This document shows, one piece after another, positions 7,769 through 12,834 of a stretch of 12,834 nucleotides of DNA. The DNA is taken from NCBI GenBank assembly GCA_023410025.1, contig JAEYQM010000095.1:1-12834 (forward strand), in the 5' to 3' direction. The notes beneath the pieces are model-generated. The model was given only the letters and a program-made list of their open reading frames with translations, did not search any database and was not told where the DNA came from. The stretch comes from Bacillota bacterium. GTDB taxonomy: Bacteria > Bacillota_I > Bacilli_A > ML615J-28 > CAG-698. How positions within the stretch are numbered: position 1 is the stretch's first letter; the number at the start of each line of letters is the position of its first letter. Position numbers and translations under genes: made by a program.

Positions 7769-8515
7769 ATGAAAAGAAAAAAGAAACCATTATTTTATCG
7801 TATTTGTTATAGAATTGTTAAGACTTTTTATGTGAAGTATGAAGTGGTTGGGGAAGTAAAAACAGAAGCAAATATTATTGTTTCTAATCATGCTCAAGCG
7901 CATGGACCATTAGGTTTATTGTTTTATTTTCCTTATCCAAAAGATTTATGGGTAATTGGCGAAATGCTTAATAGAAAAGAAGTGACTGATTATGCAATGG
8001 AGGATTTTTGGCGTCATAAGAGTAAATACACTAAATGGATATATCGTTTATTAAGCAATTTGATTTTAGCACCTATAGGACCATATTTATTTAAATCGGC
8101 CGATACAATTCCTGTTTATAAGGATGGACGTTTGCGATTAACTTTAAGAAAAACGATTGAAAAACTTGAAGAAGGAAGAAATATTGTTATATTTCCAGAA
8201 TATCGGGAAGAATATAATAATATAGTAAATAAATTTCAACTTCATTTTGTTGATGTCGCGAAAACTTATTATAAAAAGACAAATAAAGAATTAAATTTCT
8301 ATCCTGTATATACTTGTAGAACGTTAAGAAAAATATTAATTGGGGAACCAATTAAATTTAATCCTAATGAAGACATGGAAATTGAAAGAGAACGCATTAT
8401 TAACTATTTACAAGAAGAAATAACGAAACTTGCATTGTCATTAGATAATCATATTGTTGTTCCTTATGTAAATTGTAAGAAAAAAGATAGAAAAACCAGT
8501 AGAGGTGTAAAATGA
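7769..8515 (+). CDS. PlsC-like lysophospholipid acyltransferase family protein
   Basis: 248 residues. The PlsC/LPLAT fold is supported by the N-H block (SNHAQAHGP, 39-47), a middle basic segment before the third motif, and IFPE at 141-144 (motif III, normally FPEG). The usual catalytic H-x4-D is H41-x4-G46 here, so the charge-relay Asp is absent from its normal place. As I recall, clostridial relatives also have NHxQxxGP, which suggests a subfamily feature rather than decay. Substrate is unknown; acyl transfer to a lysolipid or glycolipid is plausible. No obvious long membrane helix is present, and the basic N-terminus (MKRKKK) suits membrane association. It overlaps the next gene by four bases (ATGA), implying translational coupling. 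Acyltransferase family is fairly sure, activity is not. Confidence 0.82.
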   Translation: MKRKKKPLFYRICYRIVKTFYVKYEVVGEVKTEANIIVSNHAQAHGPLGLLFYFPYPKDLWVIGEMLNRKEVTDYAMEDFWRHKSKYTKWIYRLLSNLILAPIGPYLFKSADTIPVYKDGRLRLTLRKTIEKLEEGRNIVIFPEYREEYNNIVNKFQLHFVDVAKTYYKKTNKELNFYPVYTCRTLRKILIGEPIKFNPNEDMEIERERIINYLQEEITKLALSLDNHIVVPYVNCKKKDRKTSRGVK

Positions 8516-10299
8516 GAAAATTAATAAAATTATTATTTGGATTAATAATTTTTGTGTTTGTATTAGTTGGTATTCCATTTATCATTTTATATGTAACTAT
8601 AAATGATTCAACGGATAATACTAATTATGCATTATACAATGAAAATGTAACTATGGAATCAGTGATTACTAATTTATTTGATCAAGGATTTAATTTAGAA
8701 GATAAAGATTCCATCGACTTAACATTTACTCAAGATGAAATAAACAAATTTATCTTTGCTTATATCAGACAAAATGTAAATGATCAATATTTACCGTCTG
8801 ACAAAAAAACAGATGATGTAGTTAAAAATATTAAAACAATGTATATTGATTTACCAGTTTTAGGTGGACAAAAAGTAGAAATAAAGAGCATTTACGCAGA
8901 GATTAAAGAAGGAAAATTAGAAATTAGCGTTCCAATGAAATTTTTTGGTTTTAAAACTCGTGCAAGAATTGCAGCTAAGTTTGAAGAAACTAATGATAGT
9001 TTTGTAATTGACTTAGAAACACTTGGAATGGGTAAATCCAATTTATTAAAGGGACTTTCAAATAGTATTGTAAAGAAGTTTGTTTCAGATAAAGATATTA
9101 ATACTACCTTTGAAAAAGAAGGTCTTCCAATAAAATTTGAACTTACGGAAGCTAAACTATTTATTGATAAAGAAAAAATTAATGATTTAGTATTAAAGTT
9201 ACTAAATCCAGATAATATGTCAGAATCAAATGAAAAAAGTTTCTTAAGTGAGCTAATGGTTACATTAACTGATAAGGATAATGACTTAATTCACTTTGGT
9301 GTATTTAAAAACCAATTTGGTTTTAAGTTTGACTTAACAAAATTTAAAGTAAGTGATAGTTTATCTCAATTAAGTAGTAAAATCACTGATTTTAATAAAG
9401 CAGACTTTATGAAATTTAAGACTCAAGGTCTTGTAATTAGTAATATGGGTAATTCATCTAAAAAAGTAACCTTTTCAAATTTAGAATTTAATCAATTAGT
9501 ATATAATTATACAAATGGATATGAAAGTTTTAAATTTAATTTTGATATTCCTGGTAGTACAACAAAGATGAATTTTGAAATTACAGGGATTATATTTGAT
9601 TTTAATACACAAGATGTACAAATTAGAATTAACTTTATATTAAATGGATTAAAATCATCATTTATATTAACAGGTGCCTTAAATCAACAAAATTATAAAG
9701 AAATAATAATCAGTATTAATGATAAGATAACTTTAGGTCAAGATGTCAATGAACAAGTTGGCGATTATATAATTGCAAACTCTAGTATGATTTTAAGCAT
9801 GATTGGAGAAAATATGGGTGATACAGGTGTAATTACTTATTCATCATCATTAAAAGCATTTATTTTAAATGCTGAATCATTTACAAAATTAATGTCTGTT
9901 AATGATAATGATACGCCACTTACTGTTGATAAAATTAAAATTATTGATAATTTCTTAGAAATCTACGTAAGTTTAGATTCTTCATCATCATTAAACAATG
10001 TATTAACAGATGCAACCAGTGATATATTAAATGCTTTAAGTAGTAATATATTTGATCTTCAAGATTTTAAAACTGATGATTCTCAAGAATTAGAATCAGT
10101 TAATAATTTATTATCAACTCTTGATAGTATTTCTGATTCAATCAACAATACACCATTGCAAGATGAACAAACAAATCAATTACTTATTGATTTAAATAAT
10201 TTATCGCCTGAAAATAGAAATATTTTTATGATTAAACTAGAAAATTCTATTGGTAACTTAAACCTAGGTACACTTACAGATGGAATATTTAGCAATTAA
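8512..10299 (+). CDS. Membrane-anchored protein with two YpmS-like (DUF2140-like) domains
   Basis: 595 residues. One N-terminal membrane helix (about 5-29) after a short basic start leaves the rest outside the cell. Residues 69-230 resemble the YpmS/DUF2140 pattern: a short helix (TFTQDEINKFIFAYI) then amphipathic strands. Residues 319-461 repeat the layout, starting TFSNLEFNQLVYNYT, with strand-rich segments then a helix (SSMILSMIGENM) and FILNAESFTKLM matching LFIDKEKINDLVLKLL. The C-terminus (about 490-595) is polar and Asn/Ser/Asp-rich. AGAGGTG precedes the ATG, which overlaps the acyltransferase stop by four bases, so the two should be made together. Function is unknown; a surface or lipid-binding role is a guess. 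The YpmS link is by pattern only. Confidence 0.75.
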   Translation: MRKLIKLLFGLIIFVFVLVGIPFIILYVTINDSTDNTNYALYNENVTMESVITNLFDQGFNLEDKDSIDLTFTQDEINKFIFAYIRQNVNDQYLPSDKKTDDVVKNIKTMYIDLPVLGGQKVEIKSIYAEIKEGKLEISVPMKFFGFKTRARIAAKFEETNDSFVIDLETLGMGKSNLLKGLSNSIVKKFVSDKDINTTFEKEGLPIKFELTEAKLFIDKEKINDLVLKLLNPDNMSESNEKSFLSELMVTLTDKDNDLIHFGVFKNQFGFKFDLTKFKVSDSLSQLSSKITDFNKADFMKFKTQGLVISNMGNSSKKVTFSNLEFNQLVYNYTNGYESFKFNFDIPGSTTKMNFEITGIIFDFNTQDVQIRINFILNGLKSSFILTGALNQQNYKEIIISINDKITLGQDVNEQVGDYIIANSSMILSMIGENMGDTGVITYSSSLKAFILNAESFTKLMSVNDNDTPLTVDKIKIIDNFLEIYVSLDSSSSLNNVLTDATSDILNALSSNIFDLQDFKTDDSQELESVNNLLSTLDSISDSINNTPLQDEQTNQLLIDLNNLSPENRNIFMIKLENSIGNLNLGTLTDGIFSN

Positions 10300-10312
10300 A
10301 CGTTTTCTAAGC

Positions 10313-10339
10313 AAAACTCCTTTTATGAAAAGGAGTTTT
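10313..10339 (+). terminator. Intrinsic terminator after the acyltransferase-YpmS-like operon
   Basis: A perfect 12-bp stem (AAAACTCCTTTT, 10313-10324, with AAAAGGAGTTTT, 10328-10339) has a three-base loop, more likely opened to five. The T-run is only four long and then meets the -10 of the next gene, so termination may be partial. Confidence 0.75.
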
Positions 10340-10340
10340 A

Positions 10341-10349
10341 TGCTATAAT
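10341..10349 (+). promoter_or_regulatory. Extended -10 promoter of pduL
   Basis: TGCTATAAT begins two bases after the terminator stem. The -35 position falls inside the hairpin (TTTTAT), so the extended -10 must carry recognition. The predicted start near 10356 leaves a leader of about 21 bases, with TGGAGG (10365-10370) six bases before the ATG. Confidence 0.6.
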
Positions 10350-10376
10350 AATAATGTATTACTTTGGAGGTAGAAA

Positions 10377-10952
10377 ATGAATAATAAAGTTTTAGTAGAA
10401 ACATCTGCTAGACATGCTCATGTTACTGAAGAAACATTAAAAATCTTATTTGGTGAAGATGCAAAATTAACTTTTAAGAAAGAATTATCTCAACCAGGAC
10501 AATTTGCATCAAATGAAAGAATTACTGTAGTTGGTCCTAAAAAATCGATTGAAAACGTATTAATTTTAGGTCCTTGCCGTAATTTAAATCAAGTAGAAGT
10601 TTCAGCAACTGATGCACGTACATTAGGATTAGATGTTGTAGTTCGTGAATCTGGAACTACTACAGGAACACCAGGATGCAAACTTGTTGGTCCTAAAGGT
10701 GAAGTTGAAATTAAAGAAGGAGTTATTGTTGCAAAACGCCATGTACATATGACTCCAGAAGATGCTAAGAATTTTGGTGTTGCGGATAAACAAATCGTTA
10801 GCGTAAAAGTAGAAAATAATGACAGATCAATTATCTTTGGTGATGTTGTAGTTCGTGTAAGAAATGACTTTGCACTTGCGATGCATATTGATACAGATGA
10901 AGCAAATGCTGGATCAATTGGACCAAACACATACGGAGAAATCATAAAATAA
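10377..10952 (+). CDS. pduL: PduL-type phosphate acyltransferase (phosphotransacylase)
   Basis: 191 residues covering two PTAC domains (PF06130) with no N-terminal extension. Zinc-ligand His residues are seen at H13 and H15 (SARHAH), H122 and H124 (AKRHVHMTP) and H170 (AMHIDTDEA). R90 in VVRESG matches the conserved active-site Arg. PduL interconverts propanoyl- or acetyl-CoA and the acyl phosphate, unrelated in fold to Pta. The N-terminus starts straight into the domain, so there is no microcompartment-targeting peptide. No shell, diol dehydratase or aldehyde dehydrogenase genes lie nearby. It probably works as the housekeeping phosphotransacetylase, giving acetyl phosphate for an acetate kinase and ATP. 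It is a single-gene unit with its own promoter and a terminator shared with the DUF1836 gene. Confidence 0.93.
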   Translation: MNNKVLVETSARHAHVTEETLKILFGEDAKLTFKKELSQPGQFASNERITVVGPKKSIENVLILGPCRNLNQVEVSATDARTLGLDVVVRESGTTTGTPGCKLVGPKGEVEIKEGVIVAKRHVHMTPEDAKNFGVADKQIVSVKVENNDRSIIFGDVVVRVRNDFALAMHIDTDEANAGSIGPNTYGEIIK

Positions 10953-10953
10953 T

Positions 10954-10982
10954 AAAAAGTAGTTCACTAGAACTACTTTTTT
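10954..10982. terminator. Bidirectional terminator between pduL and the DUF1836 gene
   Basis: A perfect 12-bp stem (AAAAAGTAGTTC, 10954-10965, with GAACTACTTTTT, 10970-10981) has loop ACTA. It begins two bases after the pduL stop. The TAG stop of the DUF1836 gene lies inside the right arm. Confidence 0.88.
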
Positions 10983-11617
10983 CTTTTTGATTTTTCAATA
11001 TTCATATCTTTTTCAAATTTTTCAATTTCGCTTTTATCTTTTTTGTTTTCTTTATTATCAGTCACTAATGATAACATTTTTGTAGCGATAATCTTTTTAA
11101 CTTCAGCCTCAATAGCAAGTTTGAAGACAAAGTTATATAAGAAACATTCAGAATCAGAATCAGATAAATTTTCTCCTCTCTCGAGCATAGGCATTAATTT
11201 ATCAATTGAATCTTTAGCAATTGTCTTAATCATTGTAGATTGGGTTGTTCTGAAAAATTCATAAATTACTGAAGAATCTCTTTCATTACTTTTTTGGAAA
11301 TTAAATAAACTAGCTATATCAGAAATTGAGAGTATTTGTTTTATTGAACAAATAGCAAGTAAATATGCTAGATGGTCTTTGGAATATTTTTTTTGTATAG
11401 GGCTGTCTAATAAATCACCCTTCACATAATTATTAATCATCCAAGTGGTTATCATTTTTTCGCGACCCTCAACAGTAAGAGGCGCTAATTCACGTTCTAA
11501 ATATGTAACAACTTGATCCATGTATAAATCTAAATCAGGGAGATTTTTCCATTTTGGTAATGAAAAATTAGTTAATTCAGAAAGCCATTGGTTTAAATCA
11601 TTTAATTTTTCCTTCAT
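10973..11617 (-). CDS. DUF1836 protein, probable MerR-like DNA-binding regulator
   Basis: 214 residues. The segment LPKWKNLPDLDLYMDQVVTY (20-39) then MITTWMINNYVKGDLL (55-70), KKYSKDHLAYL (77-86... ) and SISDI is the DUF1836 signature. The M-I-N-N-Y-V-K, then Y-S-x-x-H-L-A pattern resembles the winged helix of MerR proteins, so DNA binding is expected. The C-terminal half (about 115-185) is helical with no recognised ligand domain, and the last 25 residues are rich in Lys. The start is supported by AGAGGT five bases upstream. It is divergent from the DegV-family gene, with a palindrome inside its own promoter spacer, which suggests autoregulation. The effector is unknown. Family assignment is good; the regulatory role is inferred. 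Confidence 0.85.
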   Translation of the reverse strand: MKEKLNDLNQWLSELTNFSLPKWKNLPDLDLYMDQVVTYLERELAPLTVEGREKMITTWMINNYVKGDLLDSPIQKKYSKDHLAYLLAICSIKQILSISDIASLFNFQKSNERDSSVIYEFFRTTQSTMIKTIAKDSIDKLMPMLERGENLSDSDSECFLYNFVFKLAIEAEVKKIIATKMLSLVTDNKENKKDKSEIEKFEKDMNIEKSKRKK

Positions 11618-11634
11618 ATATTACCTCTAAAAAA

Positions 11635-11663
11635 ATTATAGCACTATTTTGTGAAATAGTCAA
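11635..11663 (-). promoter_or_regulatory. Strong promoter of the DUF1836 gene
   Basis: On the minus strand TTGACT (11663-11658), a 17-base spacer and TATAAT (11640-11635) with extended TGC. The predicted start near 11628 leaves a leader of about 11 bases, with the ribosome binding site AGAGGT right at its 5' end. The spacer is almost filled by a palindrome. Confidence 0.8.
11643..11660. promoter_or_regulatory. Palindromic operator candidate O1
   Basis: ACTATTT-TGTG-AAATAGT, with perfect 7-bp arms, fills the -10/-35 spacer of the DUF1836 promoter and touches its -35. MerR-type regulators bind dyads in spacers. A bound protein here would control the DUF1836 gene. Confidence 0.55.
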
Positions 11664-11671
11664 TATTGAAA

Positions 11672-11686
11672 ACTAAATGAAATAGT
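11672..11686. promoter_or_regulatory. Second operator candidate O2 (repeat of O1 half)
   Basis: ACTAAATGAAATAGT repeats the TGAAATAGT right arm of O1 (11652-11660) at 11678-11686, 26 bp away, about 2.5 helical turns. It lies between the two divergent promoters, about 10 bp upstream of the -35 of the DegV-family gene. The left arm keeps only ACTA. Confidence 0.45.
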
Positions 11687-11696
11687 ATATTATTAG

Positions 11697-11725
11697 TTGA
11701 CAAAGTATATTAAACGCTGTATAAT
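11697..11725 (+). promoter_or_regulatory. Perfect consensus sigma-A promoter of the DegV-family gene
   Basis: TTGACA (11697-11702), exactly 17 bases, then TATAAT (11720-11725). The predicted start near 11732 gives a leader of about 50 bases. A promoter this strong usually needs a repressor or drives high expression. Confidence 0.85.
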
Positions 11726-11760
11726 AGTTTTATAAACTAGATGATATATTATATAAAACT
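11726..11760 (+). repeat. Inverted repeat at the transcription start of the DegV-family gene
   Basis: AGTTTTATA (11726-11734) and TATAAAACT (11752-11760) are perfect 9-bp arms with a 17-base gap, directly after the -10. It could be an operator overlapping the start site or a weak leader hairpin. Confidence 0.4.
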
Positions 11761-11782
11761 GAAAAATCCATAGGAGGAAAGA

Positions 11783-12667
11783 ATGAGAGAATTTGTTTTA
11801 TTTAGTGATTCATGTGTTGATTTACCTAATGAATTGGCTACAGAACTTGGTCTTACTGTTATACCTCTAACAGTAAACGTTGAAGGAAAAGAGTACAAAA
11901 ATTATTTGGATGAAAGAGAAATCAAAAACGTTGAGTTTTATAATATGTTAAGGGAATATAAAAAAACATCAACATCACAAATTAATGCTAATACGTTTAT
12001 GGAAGCATTAGAACCATTAGTTGCAGGGGGTAAGGATGTATTAGTTATTTCATTTTCATCAGCTCTTTCTGGAACATACAATGGAGCAGTAAATGCCGCA
12101 GAAGAATTAAATGAAAAATATACAAAGAATAAGATTATTGTTATTGATTCTAAATGTGCTTCAATGGGGCAAGGATTACTCGTATACTATGCGGCCATGA
12201 TGAAAAATGCAGGTAAGTCAATGGATGAGGTTGCTAAGTGGGTAGAAGAAAACAAATTAAAAGTATCTCATCTATTTACTGTTGGAGATTTAAACCATCT
12301 TAAACGTGGAGGAAGACTTTCTTCATCTAAAGCATTTATTGGAACAATTTTAAGAGTAAAACCTTTATTAAATGTTTCAACTGAAGGGAAACTTGTACAA
12401 CAAGAAAAAGCAAGAGGAAGAAAGACATCACTTGATATGATGGTAGATCGTATGGAAAAAACAATTGAAAATCCAAAAGGTCAAGTTGTTTTTATTTCTC
12501 ATGGTGATTGTTTAGAAGATGCTGAATATGTAAAAAAAGAAATTCTAAAAAAAATGCCAGTAGAAAAAGTTTTAATTAATTTTAATGGACCTGTTATTGG
12601 AAGTCATTCTGGAGTAGGAACACTTGCCATTTTCTATATGGGAAATGATAGATTTGTTGAATATTAA
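11783..12667 (+). CDS. DegV/FakB family fatty-acid-binding protein
   Basis: 294 residues, the family's normal length. Family marks in order are FSDSCVDLP (7-15), TSTSQ (62-66), SSALSGTYN (92-100), LKRGGRLS (173-180) and GPVIGSHSGVGT (269-280). The SALSG Ser and H275 sit where FakB proteins hold the fatty-acid carboxylate. FakB binds a fatty acid for phosphorylation by the kinase FakA and delivers acyl phosphate to PlsX/PlsY; no fakA is in the window. Firmicutes often carry several DegV paralogues with different acyl preferences, so the specific ligand is unknown. The start has AGGAGG (11772-11777) five bases upstream. It is divergent from the DUF1836 regulator, and the shared operator region suggests the regulator controls it. 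It is monocistronic, with a terminator before a tRNA gene. Confidence 0.93.
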   Translation: MREFVLFSDSCVDLPNELATELGLTVIPLTVNVEGKEYKNYLDEREIKNVEFYNMLREYKKTSTSQINANTFMEALEPLVAGGKDVLVISFSSALSGTYNGAVNAAEELNEKYTKNKIIVIDSKCASMGQGLLVYYAAMMKNAGKSMDEVAKWVEENKLKVSHLFTVGDLNHLKRGGRLSSSKAFIGTILRVKPLLNVSTEGKLVQQEKARGRKTSLDMMVDRMEKTIENPKGQVVFISHGDCLEDAEYVKKEILKKMPVEKVLINFNGPVIGSHSGVGTLAIFYMGNDRFVEY

Positions 12668-12681
12668 GATATAATTTAGAT

Positions 12682-12725
12682 GATAAAAAATCAATAAATG
12701 TAATAAAATTTATTGATTTTTTATC
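12682..12725 (+). terminator. Long perfect hairpin terminator after the DegV-family gene
   Basis: GATAAAAAATCAATAAAT (12682-12699) pairs over 18 bp with 12708-12725, with an eight-base loop. The T-run is inside the stem, so with the outer pairs open it forms a normal terminator. The right arm also holds the tRNA promoter's -35. Confidence 0.85.
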
Positions 12726-12741
12726 TATTATAAAGTATAAT
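12713..12741 (+). promoter_or_regulatory. Promoter of tRNA-Lys
   Basis: TTGATT (12713-12718), 17 bases, TATAAT (12736-12741), the same hexamers and spacing as the promoter at 3691. The predicted start near 12748 is about 9 bases before the mature tRNA 5' end. Confidence 0.7.
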
Positions 12742-12756
12742 AATATTGTTGCACAT

Positions 12757-12832
12757 GCACCCGTAGCTCAGCTGGTAGAGCAATTGACTCTTAATCAATG
12801 GGTCCGGGGTTCGAGCCCCCGCGGGTGTACCA
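12757..12832 (+). tRNA. tRNA-Lys (anticodon CUU), complete with encoded CCA
   Basis: 76 bases. Acceptor stem GCACCCG (12757-12763) pairs with CGGGTGT (12822-12828), with G1-U72 as a wobble. D-arm stem GCTC/GAGC, loop AGCTGGTA. Anticodon stem ATTGA/TCAAT, loop CTCTTAA, so the anticodon is CTT (12790-12792), reading AAG as Lys. T-stem CGGGG/CCCCG with loop TTCGAGC. Discriminator A (12829) and CCA (12830-12832) are encoded. In such an AT-rich genome a second, CUU-specific Lys tRNA beside the expected UUU one is a modest extra. The window ends two bases later, so a tRNA cluster may follow. Confidence 0.95.
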
Positions 12833-12834
12833 TT

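Noticed and set aside
12757..12834. tRNA as an integration site at the right edge
   Set aside because: No repeat of the tRNA 3' end and no integrase in the window; the sequence ends two bases after CCA, so it cannot be judged.
1..12834. CRISPR arrays, toxin-antitoxin pairs, restriction or other defence genes
   Set aside because: No regularly spaced repeats and no open frame matches such families; all genes have ordinary signalling, transport, lipid or metabolic family matches.

Overview
The window is very AT-rich DNA from a bacterium of the low-GC Firmicutes/Mollicutes side (Acholeplasma/Izemoplasma-like or a related small-genome lineage). This placement is an inference from base composition, sigma-A promoters, strong AGGAGG-type ribosome binding sites and gene content. 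UGA is a normal stop: the acyltransferase gene ends in TGA inside an ATGA overlap. The organism therefore does not use the Mycoplasma code. Most genes are intact and tightly packed, with perfect intrinsic terminators between them.

Left edge (1-273): the 5' end of a Y1/REP-associated transposase runs off the window on the minus strand. Its first 60 bases are about 53% GC by my count, far above the rest. A stem-loop with a T-tract separates it from the next operon. Positions 274-3507 (minus) hold a two-gene cyclic-di-GMP operon. The promoter-proximal gene is a soluble three-PAS diguanylate cyclase with an intact GGDEF site. The second is a membrane GGDEF-EAL protein with a degenerate GGDEF and a complete EAL site, so it is probably a phosphodiesterase.

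Middle: a CNNM/CBS/CorC-HlyC transport protein (3744-5075, plus) and a compact guanylate-kinase-like protein (5215-5748, plus) each have their own promoter and terminator. Positions 5780-10299 form an envelope and lipid block. A lipoteichoic-acid-synthase-like membrane sulfatase on minus (TTG start) is divergent from a plus-strand pair. That pair is a PlsC-like acyltransferase translationally coupled to a membrane-anchored YpmS-like protein whose extracellular domain appears duplicated.

Right part: pduL (10377-10952), a PduL-type phosphotransacylase with no microcompartment genes nearby, converges on a DUF1836 MerR-like regulator (minus). The regulator is divergent from a DegV/FakB fatty-acid-binding protein (plus). 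The intergenic region between these two carries a consensus sigma-A promoter and a repeated TGAAATAGT operator candidate. The window ends with a complete tRNA-Lys(CUU) with encoded CCA.

The shared themes are second-messenger signalling and lipid/envelope biology (FakB-like fatty acid carrier, PlsC-like acyltransferase, LtaS-like enzyme). No CRISPR array, prophage, toxin-antitoxin pair or defence island is visible. The best leads are the asymmetric cyclic-di-GMP pair, the DUF1836 operator architecture and the duplicated YpmS-like protein.
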